Below, piece after piece: positions 1-9,041 of a DNA stretch of 16,957 nt (position 1 is the first letter of the stretch; every line of letters starts with the position of its first letter). The position numbers were made by a program, and so were the translations under genes. The notes under the pieces are model-generated. The model saw nothing but the letters and a program-made list of their open reading frames with translations, did no database searches and had not been told where the DNA came from. This DNA is from an uncultured Eubacteriales bacterium (GTDB taxonomy: Bacteria; Bacillota; Clostridia; Christensenellales; UBA1242): contig CAJJIV010000011.1 in NCBI GenBank assembly GCA_905187655.1, forward strand, positions 1-16,957, given 5' to 3'.

Positions 1-69
1 TAACATCGTAGAAAATATGATACAGCAATATTTGGTGTGATTCTATACTTCAGGTGTTTCTATTAAATT

Positions 70-99
70 TTGCTTCCCATCTATAGTCTGTGTTATAAT
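70..99 (+). promoter_or_regulatory. Sigma-A-type promoter with extended -10 for the secretion operon
   Basis: A perfect extended -10 element, TGTTATAAT, lies at 91-99. A moderate -35 candidate, TTGCTT, lies at 70-75, giving an 18-base spacer. Transcription would begin near 105-107, leaving a leader of roughly 48 bases before the ATG at 154. It is the only convincing promoter I see in the window and probably drives all the downstream genes. The rest of the first 153 bases is AT-rich and holds no clear terminator or complete gene. Confidence 0.6.
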
Positions 100-140
100 G
101 CACGTAAAAAATGTATTTTCGCTGAAAGATGCAAAAGAAA

Positions 141-145
141 AGGGG
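141..145 (+). promoter_or_regulatory. Ribosome binding site that fixes the start of the first large gene
   Basis: AGGGG lies eight bases upstream of the ATG at 154. It supports that start over the longer frame that could begin with TTG at 70: the TTG overlaps the proposed -35 element, has no Shine-Dalgarno sequence, and would add 28 residues that do not resemble the starts of the two paralogs. Confidence 0.65.
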
Positions 146-153
146 TTAAGTTA

Positions 154-3100
154 ATGCACAACCTGATTTTAAAAGTAGTTAGTATATTTAGTGTTTTCGG
201 TGCAAATGGTGTCGGGAACTCGGTTGGTGGCGGAACAAACACTGCAGAAGCGGGAAGTGCTATTGCATCTATAATTGCTAAAATTGCAGAATTTTTAGGC
301 CAGGTTGTTACCATAATTTATGGGTGGATAATGTCCATCTTGTGGTACGTTGTAAGGCTCGTTTTAAATATTATAGATGTTTTACAATATTTTGTTGAAA
401 AGCTTGTTGGCATAGATATATACAAAGAACAAGGTTGGAGTAAACTGACCTCTATTGAAGATTCAGATTTAATAATAAAATTGCTATTTAACAAGACTGT
501 TTTAAAAGTCTTTTTAGCAATATTAATTTTGTCGGCGATTTTACTAATTATTTTTACAATTCTTTCGCTAATAAAGTCAAATTATGAAGCTGCGACCAAC
601 GATGGCGATATAAAAACTAAGCCTGGTGACATTTTTAAAAGAATTGGTAAGTCGTTGTTTTTGATTTTAATTATTCCTACCATGATAATTGTAGGTGTGC
701 TGGGTTCGAATGTGGTTCTAGCAAGTATATGCAACGCAATTAGTGGTAACAATAACTTAACACTCGGCGGAATAATATTTAATGCATCTTCTTACAATGC
801 AAACAAATATCGTATTTATGCAAATACTGGGTTAAGAATGCCAATAGTTGCAAAAGATGCAAGCGAGATTATCGTCCCAACTGAATATCAAGATGAGGAA
901 GATATGCAAGTTCTGTTTTATAAACTTGCAAATGGCGATGTGTATATCGGATATGTATGTGACAATGAAGACACAAGCCCTCAAAATCTTGGTTGGTTTA
1001 AAGACATGCAACAAAAGACAGCCGACCAAGGCGGATTTGATCGTTGGCTAAACGAAATGGATTTAAGTTCTGCTAGAAAAACAAGTGCTTCTGGTCAATA
1101 CATGGCAGAATTTGTAAATGACTTCCAGATTTTTTACAAGAAATATTGTGATAGTGAACCGCTTAGCCGACATTCTGGTTCTTCGCCGTTACTTAAGAGT
1201 ATTTACGAAACGAACTGGACAATCAATTCAACAAAATATCGTTCTTGCTACAATTTTTCAACCACCTACGAGATTGCAAAAGCAAATGTATACTTTGCCC
1301 CAACTGGAGCAACCGTAGACATATATCAAAACTCTAATATTTACCAAGATTATGAATCTTTTGCTACAATTGAACTTGAATATTATGTTATGGCAGATAT
1401 GATTGATTATGCTATAAAACATGGAGAACAATTGTATTACGTGAATGCTAATAATCCACACATCATGTGGTCAAATATTCCTATCAATAATGGTAAAGAA
1501 ACGGTAGATATAACTAGTTACAATAATGAGTTTAACATTTTATATAATGAATCTGATGGGCAGTATTACACTTATTACGGAAAGATCACTGAAGATAATA
1601 CAAAAGGCGTTTACTCGGTTTCAAATGGAATTGAAACTAAGTATTACTTAAACAGTAGCGAAATAGGTGCAGATCCAGAAGTAACATTGTTATCCAATGA
1701 TTCATTTTATGTTTCATATTACAATGGAGTCAATAGGTTGTATTGGTCTCAAATTGATGCTGTTGATGAAGAAAGCGGTGCAACATTTATAATCTGTACT
1801 AAAACTAATGATGGAACCTTCATTCCCGTTACTCAAAAAACCACAAGTTTTCATTCTTCATTTTTAAACGAAAACTATGATGGTCCAATAGTAGCAAGGG
1901 GTTTATTTACCGATGAAACGTCAATTCAATCGGGTTCAAGTTTGCATCCAACAGCGATCAGAGAACAAAAAGTAGATGAATATGGTAACGAACTTAGTGA
2001 AAGTTCAGTAAGTGCATATTCTTTAAGCGATGATGGAGAATTGCAGAATGCTTATTCTGGGCTTGGCCAATTTGTTGGAAATGTGTCAAAATTAATGAAG
2101 GCATCTAATAACTTTATGTATGAAACTTATGGTACTTTACTTGGTATTGCTAACGATATTGCCCAGAATCAGTTTGGCAACTTAATGGAAAGTATGATGT
2201 CTGGAGTGTATATTAAGGACAGCAATGGCACTACACAACGATTGGACAATTTATACATAAACGGCAATATTGCCTATTATGCTTTATCTAGTGACAATAA
2301 GACTATATATTTCTACGATAGCGAATATAAACAAATGGGATATAAGGTAGATAAAGATACCTATAATTACGCAATTGAAGTTAATGGCGTAACTGATGTA
2401 AACACTTATTACATTTATAATCGAGAAACTGGCATTAACTGCCTAATTTCCTATGATGATCTTCAGGCAAACTCAATTGCTGAACTATTAACAAAACTTA
2501 TGGGTTCAGAAGAAAAGAATGCAAATAAAATGACCTATGAAGATTCTTTAATTATAAGATATACAGGAAAGTTAGTTAATTTTAAACGAGATGGAAACAA
2601 CCAAGAAAATATTTTAGTTGGGATGAAAGCAACAGGATTGTCACAACGGGGCAGTGATTTTGTTACAAGTGGTCAATTTGAAATGTATGATTACGTGGCA
2701 ACTATTACTAGTCCTTTTCAATTTTTAACTAGTACCGATGTCAGTGTATATAGTTCAAGGATAGAAAATTTATCAATAAAAGATGGTGAAGTTTATACAG
2801 CAAATGGAACCAAAATAGTTGGTTATGCCGATGCAAAAAAAATGTTTGCTACTTCACTAGACCGAGCTTTAAGTTTATTAACTTCTCCGTTTGGTGAAAA
2901 TACAATTAAATATTTATCTGCAATGCTTATTGTGGCGAGTGAAAATAATGATGCAATTACACTAACAGATGAAATAAAAGCAGAGGCTAGGAATTTTGTT
3001 TCAAATTTAGGTAATTTGGCTGGTGCATTTACTGAAATTGTGAACTCTTTTGTGGCTGAACAAAGTGCTTTTAACTCATTAGTTGCGTTGTCTGATTTTG

Positions 3101-6100
3101 CTAATGAATTAAAAACAAACCATAGCAATTTATTATTTAAAATATTAGGTGCTATAGTTGGCTCTGATATTGTTATTGGAGTTGGGTCGGTTAGAGAATT
3201 AGATAAAACATATTACTCTATTTCTGCTGATGAACAAGATGAACTAAAAGGCACAATTACTTACTATAACAGTGTTTATTCTTCAAATGGTGGAAATAGT
3301 ATTGATGAATATAATTATACCTTGCAGGATAAAGATTCTGTGCAGGTAACACAAGATGGTTCTTTAACTTTAAATGTTGTTATGAACAAGTCTAATCTGA
3401 CCAAAGTGGCCTTTGTATCAGTTGGAGCCTTAGATGGTTTTTATGCTGGAAATAATGAAGCAAATATATACAAATACAATTTAAACTACAAATTGCATTA
3501 TTCTAAGTACGGAGATAAGTATCTTGGTGCATATATTACTGATTTGTCATTAGACCATGGTAGTCAAGAAGTTGGTGCTGAATGGTTAACAATCCGAAAT
3601 GGTGGTGTGTATTGTAAAAGCTTAAATACATATATCATATCTTCTGACATGTTAAAACAATATGTAATTCAAAATATAAGCAACTCTATTGAAAAAGAGA
3701 AGGTCGCAGAAGCTTTTAAATTAAGAAACATTACAGAGTTTAATAATTTTTATACATATTTTTATAGTGGAGCGTATAACTGGGCTTTGCTTTTTGATTA
3801 TAATGTAAAACTTGATTGGGGCGATAGTTTTGTAGATACTAAATTTATATTTAGAACGAAAATGGGCACTGGTTACAATTATGGCGAAAAAGTTATCTAC
3901 CGATTGGAAAATGGTGGATTTAAACTAGATTATAATTTTATTGAGTCTACTGGAATAGGTATGCAGAATTTATTTTTAGATTCTAAAATTAATCCATTAG
4001 TCTTAGTTTTTGCAACTGCTATTGTATTCAATATGCTGTGGACAATGGTATGGGGTTTAATAACAAGAATTTATAAAATTGTCATTTTGTTTATTGTTAT
4101 GCCTGCTATGGTTGCATCTAATACATTTGATGAGGGAGCAAGATTTGGAAAGTGGAAAGATAACATTATTGAACAAGTATTTATTGCTTATACAGTTTTA
4201 ATTATGCTTAATTTATATTTTGCACTAGTGCCTACCATAGAAGATTTAACTACAGGTTTAATAACATGGGATGAACTGCCTTCAACATTTACAGGACTAT
4301 TTTCAAATATAACACTTTGTTTAAACACTTTAGGAAATGGATTGATTAATGGATTGTCAAATGTCTTTACATTAATTGGGGGTGGGGTATCTAACATGTT
4401 ATCTACTATTGGTTCAATTTCACTTAAATCAACAGGGTTACCTATTTTATTAGCAGAAATGACTGATGCAACCGTTGTTGTGGCAGACAGCCTTAATTTA
4501 TATATATATTTATTATTTTTCCTTGTACTAACAACTCTTGCCAAAGAAGGACCTAAGTTATTTGGAAAACTTCTTGACCCTGGCGGGCCAGATAGTGTTT
4601 TAGACCAAGGTAAAGAAACCAAAGATAAAGTTCAAGGGCTTAAAAATGATGTTGCAAACTCGCCTATTACAAAGGCGACGGAAAAGGCTTTTGATATTGC
4701 AAAAAATACCGCGGTAAATCTTGGAAATTTGGCAGTAAGAGCATCTTCTGGATTTTCTGAACTGCTTGGAAACTCTCGTAATAATAGAAACAATTTTACA
4801 GCATCAGAAGTTTCGGATCTTTCTAATAATTCTGCTCAATATACAAATGCATTTGATTTAACAAATGGCTCATTCCCAGTAAGGGGAGAGGTAAATATTA
4901 CCGCTCCACAGCCTTCTGATGGTGCTACAGAAACTATTCACGAAAATACAACCACAAATCGTTATGCAAATTCTTCTGGGGGTGCTGGTCGGCCAATCGA
5001 TTTTGGCAGTACTGTACGGGGTTCAACAGAGAGCGAAAAAAATAAAGATAAAGAAGAAAAGAAAGTTATAGTTCAGCAAACAACAACTGTTGTAGAAGAA
5101 GTTTCGTCTGGCGGAAGTGGCGGTGGTAGCTACTTTAATGCTGGCGGTGGCGGTAGTGGAGAGGAAACAGATATTGACATTATAACATCTTCGCATAAGC
5201 CTACCGAACCAGATCTTAAAATTAAGACAGACTTTAAGCTTGATGGAAGGGAAGAAACAACACATCAAATTCAAGAAGAAATGTCTAAGGTTGTTAGTGA
5301 AGGTGATAGATTAAGAGATAAGTTAAAAGATAATAACGAAATTATTAAAATTGGTATAGCAGATCAAGAAAAATTACAGAAAGAAAAAGAAAAAACTATA
5401 GCAAATTCTAATAATGAAGCGATTAAACTTGCTGTTGAAAAATTAGATTTAAACGAAAAAGAATTGACAGGTAAAGATGATGCAATAGATATTATTCTTA
5501 AGCAAATTTATGAGAAAAAGCGTGGAAATGATGAGAAAGTTGTTAGTAATGCTGAACTTACAGATCTTGAATCGCGAATTAAACAAATTAAAGGTACAAG
5601 AGATGGTAATGTAAAAAGTATTGATACTCAAATTAAAGATCGCAGATCTGAAGTTCGTGGTCTAGAAAACGAAAATAATGAATTAACTGGCAAAATAACA
5701 AAACTTGATGAAGCATTTGACAAATTGGATAAACTTGAAACAGATAATAAGAACTATGTGAAAGATACTTTGGAACAGCATTCAAAAGACATCCATAAAC
5801 TTCAAGATTCTGAAAAGCTAACAAGAAGAGTAGTTGGAAGACATGAAGAAACTTTAATTAACCACGAAGATGAAATAGTTGGACAAGGTACAGCAATAAT
5901 AGAGCACGAAGACCAATTAAACGCACAGAAAGATAAACTAACTGCTCAAGAACAAGCACTTAGAAGAAAGGCGGATGCCGGCAAAACTGCAATTGCAATT
6001 AACAAAGTAGCAAAGCAAGTTAGAGATTCTGCAGATGCTGAAAAAACAAAACAAGAAATGGCAAGGGTAACAGATCAAATTAAAAAAGTAGAAAAAACAG

Positions 6101-6174
6101 CAAACGATGCCACAAAGACTGCAAAAAAAGCGGAGACAACAGCAAATAAAGCCGAAAAGTTGACAAGAAAATAA
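154..6174 (+). CDS. Giant VirB6-like type IV secretion membrane protein with coiled-coil tail
   Basis: Probable channel or scaffold subunit of a type IV secretion/conjugation apparatus in the cell membrane; the role is inferred from architecture and the adjacent VirB4. Numbered from ATG 154 (2006 residues). Hydrophobic segments lie at about 51-80, 115-143 and 165-198; the loop between the second and third is charged and probably cytoplasmic, placing the next ~1080 residues outside. NKYRIYANTGLRMPI at 217-231 and YYVMAD at 410-415 are shared with both downstream paralogs. A FIICT...PTAIR module lies at about 544-603. A second membrane block at about 1279-1476 contains the loop GARFGKWK near 1328-1335. 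The tail has a Ser/Asn-rich stretch, a Gly/Ser linker at about 1653-1670, and a Lys/Glu/Ala-rich coiled coil from about 1703 to the end. VirB6/TrbL proteins are usually several times shorter. The gene ends in tandem TAA codons, 53 bases before the ATPase gene. An adhesin or surface-display role cannot be excluded. Confidence 0.85.
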   Translation: MHNLILKVVSIFSVFGANGVGNSVGGGTNTAEAGSAIASIIAKIAEFLGQVVTIIYGWIMSILWYVVRLVLNIIDVLQYFVEKLVGIDIYKEQGWSKLTSIEDSDLIIKLLFNKTVLKVFLAILILSAILLIIFTILSLIKSNYEAATNDGDIKTKPGDIFKRIGKSLFLILIIPTMIIVGVLGSNVVLASICNAISGNNNLTLGGIIFNASSYNANKYRIYANTGLRMPIVAKDASEIIVPTEYQDEEDMQVLFYKLANGDVYIGYVCDNEDTSPQNLGWFKDMQQKTADQGGFDRWLNEMDLSSARKTSASGQYMAEFVNDFQIFYKKYCDSEPLSRHSGSSPLLKSIYETNWTINSTKYRSCYNFSTTYEIAKANVYFAPTGATVDIYQNSNIYQDYESFATIELEYYVMADMIDYAIKHGEQLYYVNANNPHIMWSNIPINNGKETVDITSYNNEFNILYNESDGQYYTYYGKITEDNTKGVYSVSNGIETKYYLNSSEIGADPEVTLLSNDSFYVSYYNGVNRLYWSQIDAVDEESGATFIICTKTNDGTFIPVTQKTTSFHSSFLNENYDGPIVARGLFTDETSIQSGSSLHPTAIREQKVDEYGNELSESSVSAYSLSDDGELQNAYSGLGQFVGNVSKLMKASNNFMYETYGTLLGIANDIAQNQFGNLMESMMSGVYIKDSNGTTQRLDNLYINGNIAYYALSSDNKTIYFYDSEYKQMGYKVDKDTYNYAIEVNGVTDVNTYYIYNRETGINCLISYDDLQANSIAELLTKLMGSEEKNANKMTYEDSLIIRYTGKLVNFKRDGNNQENILVGMKATGLSQRGSDFVTSGQFEMYDYVATITSPFQFLTSTDVSVYSSRIENLSIKDGEVYTANGTKIVGYADAKKMFATSLDRALSLLTSPFGENTIKYLSAMLIVASENNDAITLTDEIKAEARNFVSNLGNLAGAFTEIVNSFVAEQSAFNSLVALSDFANELKTNHSNLLFKILGAIVGSDIVIGVGSVRELDKTYYSISADEQDELKGTITYYNSVYSSNGGNSIDEYNYTLQDKDSVQVTQDGSLTLNVVMNKSNLTKVAFVSVGALDGFYAGNNEANIYKYNLNYKLHYSKYGDKYLGAYITDLSLDHGSQEVGAEWLTIRNGGVYCKSLNTYIISSDMLKQYVIQNISNSIEKEKVAEAFKLRNITEFNNFYTYFYSGAYNWALLFDYNVKLDWGDSFVDTKFIFRTKMGTGYNYGEKVIYRLENGGFKLDYNFIESTGIGMQNLFLDSKINPLVLVFATAIVFNMLWTMVWGLITRIYKIVILFIVMPAMVASNTFDEGARFGKWKDNIIEQVFIAYTVLIMLNLYFALVPTIEDLTTGLITWDELPSTFTGLFSNITLCLNTLGNGLINGLSNVFTLIGGGVSNMLSTIGSISLKSTGLPILLAEMTDATVVVADSLNLYIYLLFFLVLTTLAKEGPKLFGKLLDPGGPDSVLDQGKETKDKVQGLKNDVANSPITKATEKAFDIAKNTAVNLGNLAVRASSGFSELLGNSRNNRNNFTASEVSDLSNNSAQYTNAFDLTNGSFPVRGEVNITAPQPSDGATETIHENTTTNRYANSSGGAGRPIDFGSTVRGSTESEKNKDKEEKKVIVQQTTTVVEEVSSGGSGGGSYFNAGGGGSGEETDIDIITSSHKPTEPDLKIKTDFKLDGREETTHQIQEEMSKVVSEGDRLRDKLKDNNEIIKIGIADQEKLQKEKEKTIANSNNEAIKLAVEKLDLNEKELTGKDDAIDIILKQIYEKKRGNDEKVVSNAELTDLESRIKQIKGTRDGNVKSIDTQIKDRRSEVRGLENENNELTGKITKLDEAFDKLDKLETDNKNYVKDTLEQHSKDIHKLQDSEKLTRRVVGRHEETLINHEDEIVGQGTAIIEHEDQLNAQKDKLTAQEQALRRKADAGKTAIAINKVAKQVRDSADAEKTKQEMARVTDQIKKVEKTANDATKTAKKAETTANKAEKLTRK

Positions 6175-6227
6175 TAAACTAAAATATAAAAAATAATAAT
6201 TATTGGAAAGAAATTAAGGAGATAAAA

Positions 6228-9023
6228 ATGGCAAGATTAATTCCAAGAAAAACCAAAGTTAAAGTACAGTTTTATAAGAACTTTACTATGGGCGATGCAA
6301 TTGTTGCACTCGCATGCATGGTAATTGTTGTACTTGCACTTTTAAGTGGTTTAACATTTAAGTACTATCTGGGTGCGGTACTTCTAGTAATATCATTATT
6401 ACTATTTATTCCAATAGCGCCGGAAACACGAATCTATCAGTCAATTGGGCATTTTTTCAGGTTTGTTTTTGCAAATAAAGTTTTTACCAAAGACAACCCT
6501 AAAATTACCAAGAATGTAAAACTAATAACACCATTTGAAAAAATAATAGATTTTACTTATAAAGATGGAAGTGAAAGTGATGATATAAGTTTCATAGACT
6601 ACGGAAGTTATTATGGTGCAGTGATTGAAATAAGACCTGTTCAGTTTTATATGTTAAGTGAGCAAAGGCAAAATCAGTTTATCACAGCGGTAGATAACGC
6701 ACTTAAAACAATTGCGGTTGACCAAATTGTTTCAATTGTTAAAACTGAAAAACCTTTGGTTCTTGATTCATATTTAGATAACGAAAAGAGAAAGGCTCAG
6801 GCTATTATAACAGCAGCAGAGCGTGGCTTTGTTAGCGAAAAAGAACTTGATCCAAGACTTGATATTATTGAAAGCAGAATGGTTGGTCTTGAGAACTGCA
6901 ATGTTGGTTCTCCAAATATGATAATGAAAGAGCATTATTATATGCTAATTTATGGGGCAGGCAAAGAGTCTCTTAAAAGTTCGGCCAATCTTGTTGCAAG
7001 CACCATGGAAGGTGGCACTAACGGTGCACTTCAATGTAAAATTCTAAACAAACAAGAAATTGCCATTTTCTTAAAAAGTACATTTACTGATGAGTTTGAT
7101 GAAAGAGAAGTACTTGCACTTAAGCCAGAAGAATATCAAAACTGGATTGTCCCAGATAAAATCACCTTTAATATGAGAGGTTTCACTTTAGACGATCAAC
7201 CATATGCCAGTGTTGTTATAGCAGACTATCCTCTTGCTGCAAGAAATGCATGGGGAAATTATTTCTTTAATATTCCTGGTAGTAGAGTCATAGTTAAATT
7301 TAAAGCGGTTGGTATTGATGAAGCTGAGCGAAGAATAGATAACTCCATTATGGAAATGGAAGCGCAATATATGAATGGTGGTAAAACCTCTAAAATGTTG
7401 CAATTGCAGACTCATATTGAAACACTTAATGAATTGCTTGTATCGTTAAAAAATGGTAATGAAGCATTTTTTGATACTTCAATAATGATCATTTCTAAGC
7501 AAGAAGTTAAAAAGAATGTAAAAACAATGTTAAGGCGTGGAGGATTTAAATTTAACGACTTATTTTGTTCGCAAATTGATGGATTTATTGGTGGCAATAT
7601 AAGTAGAAAAATGACACTTGGAAAGTATGATCGCGGTATTAACTCATCTTCTTTGGCTGCTATCTTTCCATTTATTTCAGATGCAGTACAAGATGATAAC
7701 GGATTTTTCCTTGGTTATAATAGCGAGCCGGTATTTATTGACTTTTTTAAGCGCGATAAAGAAAGAATTAACAGCAATATGGTAATTATTGGTAAATCTG
7801 GTTCCGGTAAGTCTTATGCGACAAAAGGCATACTTTCACATCTTGCTTCCGACAACTGTAAAATTTATGTACTTGACCCCGAAAAAGAATATGATAATTT
7901 GGTTAAAAATTTAGGTGGTAAGTTTATTGATGTTGGTAGTGCAAAGCAAGGAAGGCTTAATCCATTCCAAGTGTTTACAACTTTAGAAGATGAAGGAGAA
8001 GAAGGACAGAACACTTCACTTGCAACACACTTGCAGTTTTTGGAAGAGTTCTTTAAAATCATTCTAGATGGTATTAGTAAAGATGCACTTGAAATTCTAA
8101 ACGAATGTGTAAAGCAAGTTTATGATAAATTTAACATAACTGCAAATACAGATATTCAACAATTAAAACCAGAAGATTTTCCTATTTTCCAAGATGTATA
8201 TGACTATGTTAAAGACCTGTATGGGAAGGTTAAAGATGATTTCTATAAACAAAATTTAAGGGTAATTATTACATACCTTAACAAATTTGTAGAAGGTGGT
8301 AGAAATAGTCAATTGTGGAATGGTTATAGTTCAATAACTACAGATGAAAATTTTGTAGACTTTAACTTCCAATCGTTGCTTGCCAATAAAAACGGCGACA
8401 TAGCAAACGCACAAATGCTTCTTGTTTTAAGATGGCTAGATAACGAAATTATTAAAAACAAAGACTATAATTTTAAATATAAAACCAAACGAAAGGTTGT
8501 TGTAGCAATAGATGAAGCACACGTATTTATTGACCCTAAAAAAGATGTTGCGTTGGACTTTATGTATAACTTAGCAAAGCGTATCCGTAAGTACGAAGGT
8601 ATGCAAATAATTATTACCCAGAACTTAAAAGACTTTGTGGGGACTCCATCAATTGCTCGAAAATCTACAGCTATTATTAACGCATCGCAATACTCGTTTA
8701 TTTTCTCATTGGCTCCACACGACATTAACGACCTTGTTGAATTGTATGAAAAAGCAGGTAGAATTAATGAAACCGAACAAGAAAGCATTGTTTCAAGCCC
8801 ACGAGGTCGTGCATTTTTAATTACTGGACCATATAGTAGAACAACTGTAGATATAACCATATCAGACTTAGTTAAAGCAACTTTTGAACAACCAGACATT
8901 ACTGAATATAAAAGGGAACAAGAAGAACTTGCTAATAGAGATGTTAAAAGTCAAAGTTCTAATGTTGCACAAACAGATGCATCTAATCTTGCAAAGCCAC
9001 CATTAGAAGAGCCTATTAACTAG
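6228..9023 (+). CDS. virB4: VirB4-family type IV secretion ATPase with fused PrgI/VirB3-like N-terminus
   Basis: Cytoplasmic, membrane-associated ATPase that powers substrate transfer and/or assembly in type IV secretion and conjugation systems. Residues about 1-85 begin with a basic stretch and carry two adjacent hydrophobic segments (about 21-66), as in PrgI/VirB3-type proteins. The middle region (about 90-480) fits the CagE/TrbE/VirB N-terminal domain. Next come a PF(I/L)S-type stretch near 480, Walker A GKSGSGKS at 522-529, Walker B VVVAIDEAH with D762 and E763, and the sensor-like TQN at 797-799. GDIANAQMLLVLRWLDNEII lies ahead of Walker B. The length of 931 residues fits a VirB4 with an N-terminal fusion. 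The start is secure: AAGGAGAT at 6216-6223 is well spaced from the ATG. It is flanked on both sides by giant VirB6-like paralogs. It is more likely VirB4 than the coupling protein VirD4, because the long N-terminal domain precedes Walker A. Confidence 0.95.
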   Translation: MARLIPRKTKVKVQFYKNFTMGDAIVALACMVIVVLALLSGLTFKYYLGAVLLVISLLLFIPIAPETRIYQSIGHFFRFVFANKVFTKDNPKITKNVKLITPFEKIIDFTYKDGSESDDISFIDYGSYYGAVIEIRPVQFYMLSEQRQNQFITAVDNALKTIAVDQIVSIVKTEKPLVLDSYLDNEKRKAQAIITAAERGFVSEKELDPRLDIIESRMVGLENCNVGSPNMIMKEHYYMLIYGAGKESLKSSANLVASTMEGGTNGALQCKILNKQEIAIFLKSTFTDEFDEREVLALKPEEYQNWIVPDKITFNMRGFTLDDQPYASVVIADYPLAARNAWGNYFFNIPGSRVIVKFKAVGIDEAERRIDNSIMEMEAQYMNGGKTSKMLQLQTHIETLNELLVSLKNGNEAFFDTSIMIISKQEVKKNVKTMLRRGGFKFNDLFCSQIDGFIGGNISRKMTLGKYDRGINSSSLAAIFPFISDAVQDDNGFFLGYNSEPVFIDFFKRDKERINSNMVIIGKSGSGKSYATKGILSHLASDNCKIYVLDPEKEYDNLVKNLGGKFIDVGSAKQGRLNPFQVFTTLEDEGEEGQNTSLATHLQFLEEFFKIILDGISKDALEILNECVKQVYDKFNITANTDIQQLKPEDFPIFQDVYDYVKDLYGKVKDDFYKQNLRVIITYLNKFVEGGRNSQLWNGYSSITTDENFVDFNFQSLLANKNGDIANAQMLLVLRWLDNEIIKNKDYNFKYKTKRKVVVAIDEAHVFIDPKKDVALDFMYNLAKRIRKYEGMQIIITQNLKDFVGTPSIARKSTAIINASQYSFIFSLAPHDINDLVELYEKAGRINETEQESIVSSPRGRAFLITGPYSRTTVDITISDLVKATFEQPDITEYKREQEELANRDVKSQSSNVAQTDASNLAKPPLEEPIN

Positions 9024-9041
9024 AATAATTAAGGGTAACAA

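Noticed and set aside
2..40. Possible end of an upstream gene: a short frame open from the window edge to TGA at 38-40.
   Set aside because: Only 12 codons are visible and nothing in them can be identified. It could equally be intergenic sequence, so I do not list it as a gene.
2823..3128. Reverse-strand open frames of 60-144 codons across the large genes, for example here, at 4188-4622 and at 8465-8899.
   Set aside because: All lie opposite strongly supported long genes, lack ribosome sites and show no recognisable protein features. They are chance antisense frames.
6175..6227. Possible terminator or promoter in the 53-base gap between the first giant gene and the ATPase gene.
   Set aside because: The gap is AT-rich with only a weak AATAATTATT palindrome and no GC-containing stem or convincing -35/-10 pair. 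It appears to be a simple spacer with a ribosome site.
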